Of a stretch of DNA of 5,796 bases, positions 1-4,571 are shown piece by piece (position 1 is the stretch's first letter; every line of letters starts with the position of its first letter). The notes under the pieces are model-generated. The model worked only from the letters and a program-made list of their open reading frames with translations. It searched no databases and was not told the DNA's origin. The translations under genes and the position numbers were made by a program. Origin of the DNA: CAYXTC01 sp964468405 (GTDB taxonomy: Bacteria > Patescibacteriota > Minisyncoccia > Minisyncoccales > GWA2-38-27); contig CAYXTC010000031.1 in the NCBI GenBank assembly GCA_964468405.1, positions 1 to 5,796 on the forward strand, in the 5' to 3' direction.

Positions 1-1
1 T

Positions 2-1393
2 TTACTTACCAAACGCAAAGTAAGATCCCTCTCTGGCATTGTAAACGTATCTGTTCTAACCAAGCCCTACCCCTGCCCCGGCAAATGTATTTACTGTCCC
101 AGAGAAAATGATATCCCCCAAAGCTATCTGAAAAAAGAGCCCGCTGTCCAAAGAGCTATTTTAGCCAATTTCGATCCTTATCTTCAGACCCAAACCCGTT
201 TAAGGTCTTTAGTAAAAACAGGCCACCCCATAGACAAAATAGAGTTAAGAATAATAGGAGGCACCTGGAGTTATTATCCTAAAAAATATCAGTCCTGGTT
301 TGTTGCCAGGTGCTTTCAGGCAGCCAATAATTTTCCCAGAAAGAACAGTTACAAGCCCTCTTTGAAAAAGGAGCAGAAAAAGAACGAAAAGGCAAAAAAC
401 AAAATTATAGGGATAACCGTAGAAACCAGGCCTGATTTTATAACCAAAGAAGAAGTAAAAAGATTAAGAAAGCTGGGCATAACACGAGTGGAGTTAGGAG
501 TGCAAAGCATTTATGAAAAAGTATTAAAAATCAACAAAAGAGGACACGGGGTCTCCGCGACCATTAAGGCAACGAAATTATTAAAAGACGCAGGGTTTAA
601 GGTTTCTTATCAGATGATGCCTAATTTAATGGGCTCTACTTTTAAAAAGGATATAAAAATGTTTAAAGAGATTTTTTCCAATCCAGACTTTCGGCCAGAT
701 TTATTAAAGATATATCCTTTGGCTTTAGTTAAAAGATCTCCTCTTTACAAATATTATCTCAAAGGAGAATTCAAGCCCTATTCCAAGAAAAAATTAACAG
801 AACTTTTAATTGCGATTAAACAGCAGGTGCCTTGCTGGTGCAGAATTCAGAGAGTGGTCAGAGATATCCCCTCTCAAGATATTGTAGAAGGAGGAGCCAA
901 AACTTCAAACCTGCGAGAAATTGCCCAAAAAGAAATGGAAAAAAGAGGGCTCAAGTGCTGTTGCATCAGGTGCAGAGAAGTAAAAGAGAACTACGACCCC
1001 AGAGAAAAAATTTACCTCTTAAGGGAAGAATACCGGGCTTCAAAAGGAAAAGAAGTATTTTTAAGTTACGAAAACAAAGACCGCACTCGGCTTTACAGCC
1101 TCTTAAGGTTAAGAATCCCCTCCCAAGGAAAACACCTTCTTCCTGTCTTAGAAAACAGCGCTATTGTCAGAGAAATTCATACTTACGGTAGATTAAGGCC
1201 CCTCTCAGAAAAGAAAATGGTTTCCCCTCAACATAGGGGATTAGGCAAAAAATTAATGAAAGAGGCGGAAAAAATCGCTAGAAATCATAATGTCGAGAAG
1301 GTTGCTGTTATCTCGGGAGTAGGAGTAAGAGACTACTACAAAAAAATGGGCTACAAACTAGAAAAAACTTATTTAATCAAAAAGCCCCAATAA
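2..1393 (+). CDS. elp3: Elp3-like tRNA wobble-uridine carboxymethyltransferase (radical SAM + GNAT), 5'-truncated
   Basis: Elp3 uses a radical SAM centre and acetyl-CoA to add a carboxymethyl group to carbon 5 of the wobble uridine (U34) of tRNA. The frame is open from the window edge for 463 codons, so the N-terminus lies outside; the TTG at 362 is internal. Visible codons 25-33 read CPGKCIYCP, a CxxxCxxC iron-sulfur motif (74-100). DKIELRIIGGTW and VETRPD follow, both typical of the Elp3 radical SAM domain. Codons 319-324 (CCCIRC, then REV) match the cysteine-rich linker before the GNAT domain. QHRGLGKK (codons 410-417) is the acetyl-CoA-binding loop, and ISGVGVRDYYKKMGY (437-451) the conserved C-terminal block. 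The gene converges on nif3. The enzyme should be soluble and cytoplasmic. No other Elongator subunit is visible; single-protein bacterial and archaeal Elp3 enzymes are known. Family assignment is very firm; substrate tRNAs are inferred. Confidence 0.95.
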   Translation, partial: LLTKRKVRSLSGIVNVSVLTKPYPCPGKCIYCPRENDIPQSYLKKEPAVQRAILANFDPYLQTQTRLRSLVKTGHPIDKIELRIIGGTWSYYPKKYQSWFVARCFQAANNFPRKNSYKPSLKKEQKKNEKAKNKIIGITVETRPDFITKEEVKRLRKLGITRVELGVQSIYEKVLKINKRGHGVSATIKATKLLKDAGFKVSYQMMPNLMGSTFKKDIKMFKEIFSNPDFRPDLLKIYPLALVKRSPLYKYYLKGEFKPYSKKKLTELLIAIKQQVPCWCRIQRVVRDIPSQDIVEGGAKTSNLREIAQKEMEKRGLKCCCIRCREVKENYDPREKIYLLREEYRASKGKEVFLSYENKDRTRLYSLLRLRIPSQGKHLLPVLENSAIVREIHTYGRLRPLSEKKMVSPQHRGLGKKLMKEAEKIARNHNVEKVAVISGVGVRDYYKKMGYKLEKTYLIKKPQ

Positions 1394-1505
1394 TAATTAT
1401 TGAAGCTTAATTTTATATCATCCCTTTGCCACCACAGGTTTTAAACTGCACTCTAAAGGATGCAAAATCTCAGCTCTCCACGTTGCTTCAAGGTCTTGAA
1501 AGAAT

Positions 1506-2444
1506 CTATGCTCTTGAAATTCTGATCAGCCCGGAACAGGGAACTATTTCAACACCTTGTTTTTCCAATTCGTCCAGTAATAAATTGATTCCCAGAGAGT
1601 CAGAAGACATGTGGCCCGCTATAACAACATTGATATTGGCAGATTCTGCCTCTTTTTTGTGCTCTTCTGACATATGCATGCCAACCACGGTTCCTATGCC
1701 CGCCTGGGCCATTTTCTCGTAAAGCTTAGAAGAGCCCTCTGTCCCTCCTGTTATTTCAGTCAAAGCTATTTTACCGGTTCTGTTCTCTTTGTTTCCTACA
1801 AATATCTTAGGCCCTGCTCCGATTTTAACAGCCTCTTGATATTCAGGAATCTCCTTAAAAACTTTCATCAAGTCCTCTATCCTTTCTATACTGCTGTCTT
1901 CTATTTTCTCTTTAAGAAAGTCTGCTGCTAAATTGTCACAGGCGGTATGAAGGCACATAAGGTTGAATCTAAGGAGTTTGGCAGCATCCACTGTTCTCTG
2001 GTGATTGGCAGAGCTCACCCCTCTTGCCACTTCTGAGATTCTTTTCTTCATTAACTTTTCTGCAATATTAATAGGGACTCCGTACTGATTCAAAACATCG
2101 CACTGAAGGTCCATCACTCCGGCCAGATTAGCCAAGCCCCTGCCCAGGGGGTGATGGGATATAATCAGATCTATATCGCCTAGTTCTTTGGCTAAAAGTA
2201 TTTCTGCGGGCTCTATGTCTACGCCTACTAAAACTTTTTTAATCTCTTTATCTTCTGCAATATTTAAAATTCTGGAGTCAGAATAGGGATTCTCCAGCAG
2301 TTCCGTGTCGTAATTATTTTTATCTGACATCTTCTCGTATTTCTTCTTTCTCCTCTTTAAGATGTTATCGATTTGCTCCTCGCTCCTGAAGTCGGCTTTT
2401 CTGGCTTTTTTAACGGCTAAATCAAATATCTGTTTTATTTTCAT
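1506..2444 (-). CDS. NIF3/DUF34-family dinuclear metal-binding protein
   Basis: A 312-residue NIF3-like (NGG1p-interacting factor 3, DUF34) protein. Family members bind a two-metal cluster; they are often annotated as GTP cyclohydrolase I type 2, but the physiological reaction is unsettled. Residues 93-99 (LIISHHP) carry the His-His pair (H97, H98). HTACDNL at 166-172 gives H166 and D170. AGHMSSDSLG at 276-285 gives H278 and D282, with Asp where YbgI-type relatives have Glu. The N-terminal 70 residues, including LAVKKARKADFR and NPYSDSRIL, resemble a subgroup I recall from anaerobic Firmicutes, which supports the ATG at 2444. No Shine-Dalgarno precedes that ATG, only an A-run, and the start lies 23 bases inside the upstream small gene, so translation is probably coupled to it. 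Protein family is firm; biochemical role is not. No signal peptide, so cytoplasmic. Confidence 0.93.
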   Translation of the reverse strand: MKIKQIFDLAVKKARKADFRSEEQIDNILKRRKKKYEKMSDKNNYDTELLENPYSDSRILNIAEDKEIKKVLVGVDIEPAEILLAKELGDIDLIISHHPLGRGLANLAGVMDLQCDVLNQYGVPINIAEKLMKKRISEVARGVSSANHQRTVDAAKLLRFNLMCLHTACDNLAADFLKEKIEDSSIERIEDLMKVFKEIPEYQEAVKIGAGPKIFVGNKENRTGKIALTEITGGTEGSSKLYEKMAQAGIGTVVGMHMSEEHKKEAESANINVVIAGHMSSDSLGINLLLDELEKQGVEIVPCSGLIRISRA

Positions 2445-2580
2445 TTTTTTTGTTCAGTAAAAACTTTTTGTATAATTCTTTTATTAACTTTTTTTGTTTC
2501 TTATAATCTAAAACCTCCCTTCTGATCCGGGCTTTTTCTTTCCTTATATATTTTCTCACTGACTTGGGTAGTCTTTTCAT
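2422..2580 (-). CDS. Small, highly basic hypothetical protein (52 aa) upstream of nif3
   Basis: A 52-codon frame beginning MKRLPKSVRKYIRKEKARIR. I do not recognise it. Lys and Arg make up well over a third of residues, and residues 6-43 look helical with alternating charged and aliphatic positions, which would suit nucleic-acid or ribosome binding; this is inference from composition. The ATG at 2580 is preferred over an in-frame TTG at 2604 because a GGAG lies about 15 bases upstream, somewhat far, while nothing resembling a Shine-Dalgarno precedes the TTG. Its last 23 bases overlap the nif3 start in another frame, so the pair is probably co-transcribed and translationally coupled. A promoter candidate sits just after the rtcB stop. 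The competing frame here (ATG at 2647, no ribosome binding site) is less convincing. It could still be a chance frame within an A-rich leader. Confidence 0.6.
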   Translation of the reverse strand: MKRLPKSVRKYIRKEKARIRREVLDYKKQKKLIKELYKKFLLNKKNENKTDI

Positions 2581-2585
2581 AATAC

Positions 2586-2613
2586 AAAAAAATAACTCCG
2601 GCAAAGGAAGTTA
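2586..2613 (-). terminator. Possible intrinsic terminator or attenuator in the leader of the small basic gene
   Basis: Read on the minus strand, TAACTTCC and GGAGTTA form a 7-pair stem with one bulged base and a 6-base loop, followed at once by ATTTTTTT. The U-tract is good but the stem is weak. It could end rtcB transcripts, or attenuate a transcript begun at the 2658-2686 promoter. Its 3' arm contains the GGAG that would serve as ribosome binding site for the basic peptide. Confidence 0.35.
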
Positions 2614-2657
2614 GCTCTAATGTCTTTTCAAACAAGGGAACTCGCATAACTAAATAT

Positions 2658-2686
2658 ATTCTAAGAGAAAATAGACAAAAAATCAA
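2658..2686 (-). promoter_or_regulatory. Candidate sigma70-type promoter for the small basic gene and nif3
   Basis: The minus strand shows TTGATT (2686-2681; 4 of 6 to TTGACA), a 17-base spacer and TAGAAT (2663-2658; 5 of 6 to TATAAT). It lies directly after the rtcB stop codon and would start RNA near 2651, giving a leader of about 70 bases before the ATG at 2580. A/T-rich sequence gives chance matches, so confidence is moderate. Confidence 0.45.
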
Positions 2687-2687
2687 G

Positions 2688-4115
2688 CTATTCTCCCTTC
2701 ACCACCGCCAAGGGCGTTAATTGGGCCACCTTTTTTGCCAGGCCCGCCCCATGCACTACCTCAACTACGTCTTGAATGTCTTTGTAAGCGGAGGGGGCCT
2801 CCTCTGAGATTCCCTTCATAGAATGAGACTTTACCAAAACCCCCCTCTCTTTTAAGTTGCCAACTAATTCCTTTCCTTTAAATCTCCGGGTTGCTTCTCG
2901 CCTGGACATCGTCCTTCCTGCTCCGTGGCAGACAGTATGCCAGGCCCCAGGATTTTCTGTACCCGCGAGAATAAAAGAAGGGGTCCCCATGCTTCCAGGG
3001 ATAAGGACCGGCTGTCCCGTCTTATTATATTTCCTCGGGACGTCGGGGTGGCCAGCAGGAAAGGCCCTGGTGGCTCCCTTCCTATGAACAATTAATTTCA
3101 TCTTTTTCCCTAAAAATTCATGCTCTTCTATTTTGGCAATATTGTGAGCCACATCGTAAAGGAGATCAAGCGGCCCCCCTAAAACCTCTTTCCAAACCTT
3201 TCTTACATAAAAAGAGATCATCTGCCTGTTCGCCCAAGCAAAGTTGCAAGCAGCGGACATAGCCCTAAAAAACTCTTGGCCCGGATTAGAGTCAAAAGGC
3301 ATGCAAGCCAATTGTTTGTCAGGCAAACTAATATTATTCCTAGCCATTTCCTTTTCTGCCACTCTGAGGTAATCCTTACAATTCTGATGCCCTAATCCTC
3401 TTGACCCCGTATGGATCATTATTACAATTTGGTCTTTAAAGACACCAAAGGCTTCGGCTGTTTCTTGATCAAAGATCTGCTCTACTTTCTGAATTTCGCA
3501 GAAATGATTGCCACTTCCCAGGGTTCCTAACTGGTCTCTGCCCCGGTTCTTAGCGTGTTCGGAGACAGCAGAAGAAGAGGCCTCTCTCATTCTTCCTTTC
3601 TCTTCACAATTTTCAACATCATCCTTTCCAGCGTATCCCTCCTCTTGTAAAGCCTCCAGCCCCTTGTTTAAGATCTTGTTGATCTGGTCAAGAGAAATTT
3701 TTGTTCTCCTTCCCCTTCCCAAGCCAGAAGGCACCTCTTTTTGGATATCGCTTGCCACCTTTTCTATGTAAGGTTCTGCTTCCTTAAAAGTGTGCTTGGA
3801 CCTTAACAGTCTGACCCCGCAGTTTTCATCAAAACCAATACCGCCAGGGGATATCACCCCTTTCGGATGTTCAGTAGCAGCCACTCCTCCAATAGGAAAG
3901 CCGTATCCTGAATGAATATCGGGCATTGCAAAACTGTATCCCACTATCCCGGGCAGACTGCTCACGTTTGCCGCCTGATTTATGGCTTCCTTTTCTATCC
4001 GGCCCAGTATTTTTTCTGAAGCATAAACCCTTACTGGCACCCGCATTTCTTCCTTTGCGGGAATTTCCCATAAGTAATCGTTTATTTTTTTAAAACCAGC
4101 GTCCATATAATACAT
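2688..4115 (-). CDS. rtcB: RtcB RNA-splicing ligase
   Basis: RtcB joins a 2',3'-cyclic phosphate or 3'-phosphate RNA end to a 5'-hydroxyl end using GTP and Mn2+, in tRNA splicing or RNA repair. The 475 residues match the family length (481 in Pyrococcus horikoshii). Metal and active-site positions are present: D96 and C99 in GFDENCG, N203 and H204 in GSGNHF, H235 in IHTGSRG, H324 in DVAHNIAK, and H397 in CHGAGR, the His that becomes guanylylated. The first four plus H235 fall exactly one residue beyond the P. horikoshii numbering. E97 is odd: the residue between catalytic Asp and Asn is Ile in the RtcB proteins I know. The ATG at 4115 has GAGG five bases upstream. The activator archease is not in the window. 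A terminator hairpin stands just upstream, so rtcB needs read-through or a poorly resolved promoter. Cytoplasmic. Confidence 0.97.
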   Translation of the reverse strand: MYYMDAGFKKINDYLWEIPAKEEMRVPVRVYASEKILGRIEKEAINQAANVSSLPGIVGYSFAMPDIHSGYGFPIGGVAATEHPKGVISPGGIGFDENCGVRLLRSKHTFKEAEPYIEKVASDIQKEVPSGLGRGRRTKISLDQINKILNKGLEALQEEGYAGKDDVENCEEKGRMREASSSAVSEHAKNRGRDQLGTLGSGNHFCEIQKVEQIFDQETAEAFGVFKDQIVIMIHTGSRGLGHQNCKDYLRVAEKEMARNNISLPDKQLACMPFDSNPGQEFFRAMSAACNFAWANRQMISFYVRKVWKEVLGGPLDLLYDVAHNIAKIEEHEFLGKKMKLIVHRKGATRAFPAGHPDVPRKYNKTGQPVLIPGSMGTPSFILAGTENPGAWHTVCHGAGRTMSRREATRRFKGKELVGNLKERGVLVKSHSMKGISEEAPSAYKDIQDVVEVVHGAGLAKKVAQLTPLAVVKGE

Positions 4116-4120
4116 TTTAA

Positions 4121-4124
4121 CCTC
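4121..4124 (-). promoter_or_regulatory. Ribosome binding site of rtcB
   Basis: GAGG on the minus strand, five bases before the ATG at 4115. It selects this start over a second in-frame ATG three codons later (M4), which would be too far from it. Confidence 0.7.
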
Positions 4125-4135
4125 GAATTGGATCT

Positions 4136-4163
4136 AAAAAAAGAGCAGAAAAAAACTGCTCTT
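4136..4163 (-). terminator. Intrinsic terminator after the small membrane protein gene
   Basis: Perfect 8-pair inverted repeat AAGAGCAG (4141-4148) and CTGCTCTT (4156-4163) with a 7-base loop. On the minus strand it is followed by TTTTT, a classic rho-independent terminator 15 bases past the stop of the membrane peptide gene. It is also only about 20 bases upstream of the rtcB start, so it may partly control rtcB expression. On the plus strand the following GATAATTTT is a poorer tract. Confidence 0.75.
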
Positions 4164-4178
4164 GATAATTTTACCGAA

Positions 4179-4331
4179 TCAACTCTCAAGCAACTCTTTA
4201 AGCGTAGGAAGAACTCTTTTTATCTTTGCAACATGACCACGGAGGGCTTTGCGGAACTTGACTGCCAAAAGAATCATTACTACCCATTGAGCTAACGCCG
4301 TTAATGCCAAGAAAAACACACAAGTTTCCAT
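4179..4331 (-). CDS. 50-aa single-pass membrane protein, function unknown
   Basis: A short frame from ATG 4331 to TGA 4179. Residues 4-24 are almost entirely hydrophobic (VFFLALTALAQWVVMILLAV within them), a clear transmembrane helix with no polar residue beyond T11 and Q15. K25, R27, K28 and R31 follow at once, so by the positive-inside rule the C-terminus faces the cytoplasm. Residues 33-49 (HVAKIKRVLPTLKELLE) form a basic, probably amphipathic tail. There is no signal-peptidase site and only one Cys (C4). AAAGGAG lies seven bases before the ATG, the best Shine-Dalgarno in the window. A promoter with a perfect TTGACA lies upstream and an intrinsic terminator follows, so the gene is a complete one-gene unit. 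I recognise no family. Candidate roles are a membrane-complex accessory peptide or a toxin-like hydrophobic peptide; neither is supported by homology. Confidence 0.75.
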   Translation of the reverse strand: METCVFFLALTALAQWVVMILLAVKFRKALRGHVAKIKRVLPTLKELLES

Positions 4332-4338
4332 TTCTTTT

Positions 4339-4345
4339 CTCCTTT
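4339..4345 (-). promoter_or_regulatory. Strong Shine-Dalgarno of the 50-aa membrane protein
   Basis: AAAGGAG on the minus strand, seven bases before the ATG at 4331. This spacing and strength are the main reason to accept such a short gene. Confidence 0.75.
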
Positions 4346-4371
4346 GCGTTATTGTAAAAGATCCTATCTCC

Positions 4372-4399
4372 TTTTTAAAACTCTTATGAAAAATGTCAA
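4372..4399 (-). promoter_or_regulatory. Candidate promoter of the membrane protein gene
   Basis: A perfect TTGACA (-35) lies at 4399-4394 on the minus strand, with TAAAAA (4 of 6) 16 bases downstream at 4377-4372. A second option shares part of this site: TTTAAA at 4379-4374, a 17-base spacer and TACAAT (5 of 6) at 4356-4351, giving a leader of roughly 17 bases ending in the Shine-Dalgarno. Either places transcription just after the terminator at 4411-4443. Confidence 0.5.
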
Positions 4400-4410
4400 G
4401 ATGTTTAAAT

Positions 4411-4443
4411 AAAAAGGGTAGAGGAAAGAGGAGCCTCTACCCT
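4411..4443 (-). terminator. Intrinsic terminator of the small RNA and murE
   Basis: A perfect 10-pair inverted repeat: AGGGTAGAGG (4415-4424) and its complement CCTCTACCCT (4434-4443), with a 9-base loop. On the minus strand the stem is followed by TTTT then ATTTAAA. The orientation fits RNAs coming from murE and from the promoter at 4544-4571. The plus strand has no T-tract after the stem, so it acts on one strand. Confidence 0.85.
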
Positions 4444-4537
4444 ATTACGGAGAAGCAGGAGGCGCTTTCGCCTCTGTCCGCAGGCGGAGGGGGGCCTGCA
4501 GCGATTTACTGCCTATCCGCTTGTATGAGAAAGATCT
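4411..4537 (-). ncRNA. Probable structured small RNA downstream of murE, no known family
   Basis: A stretch of about 127 bases between a strong minus-strand promoter and a strong terminator, with no ATG, GTG or TTG start in the transcript. On the minus strand CGGATAGGCAG (4519-4509) can pair with CTGCTTCTCCG (4458-4448) in 10 of 11 positions, one being G-U, to close a domain. Inside are CTGCAGGC/GCCTGCGG (4501-4494 with 4485-4478; eight pairs, one G-U, loop CCCCCTCC) and GAGGCG/CGCCTC (4474-4469 with 4464-4459; loop AAAG). The terminator hairpin forms the 3' end, with loop CTCCTCTTT. The G/C content is far above the flanks. It lacks the conserved SRP RNA apical loop and the long bubbled rod of 6S RNA. 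The 5' end near 4537 is inferred from promoter spacing. The same bases also form the murE 3' untranslated region, so processing from that mRNA is an alternative. Confidence 0.6.
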
Positions 4538-4543
4538 ATTTTT

Positions 4544-4571
4544 ATTATAATCCTAGCGAAGAAAATATCAA
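4544..4571 (-). promoter_or_regulatory. Near-consensus promoter overlapping the murE stop codon
   Basis: The minus strand reads TTGATA (4571-4566; 5 of 6 to TTGACA), a 16-base spacer and a perfect TATAAT (4549-4544). The -35 covers the last codon and stop of the Mur ligase gene. Transcription would start near 4537, directly into the structured segment, and no open reading frame follows before the terminator at 4443-4411. This is the best promoter match in the window. Confidence 0.65.

Noticed and set aside
362..364. TTG at 362 as true start of the Elp3 gene
   Set aside because: The frame is open to the window edge and the upstream part encodes the radical SAM cysteine motif.
1388..1505. Terminator or tRNA in the convergent gap between elp3 and nif3
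   Set aside because: Only a weak A/T palindrome (1388-1402, one-base loop) and a 6-pair repeat with a two-base loop (1487-1500) are present, and no tRNA arms can be placed.
1426..1931. Plus-strand frames opposite nif3
   Set aside because: Antisense to a well-supported gene, low-complexity translations, no start signals.
2501..2647. Minus-strand frame beginning MRVPLFEKT at ATG 2647, overlapping the small basic gene
   Set aside because: No Shine-Dalgarno before the ATG and no family resemblance; the overlapping basic peptide has better start context and coupling to nif3. A leader peptide cannot be fully excluded.
2857..3771. Frames on both strands inside rtcB
   Set aside because: Shadows of the rtcB reading frame; the RtcB motifs are continuous through all of it.
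4415..4430. GAGGAAAG on the plus strand, similar to the P4 region of RNase P RNA
   Set aside because: It forms the arm and loop of the terminator, and no other conserved RNase P RNA segment is near.
4411..4537. SRP (4.5S) or 6S RNA as identity of the small RNA
   Set aside because: The conserved SRP apical GGAAGCAGCC-type segment is absent on both strands, and the fold has several hairpins instead of the long rod with a central bubble of 6S RNA.
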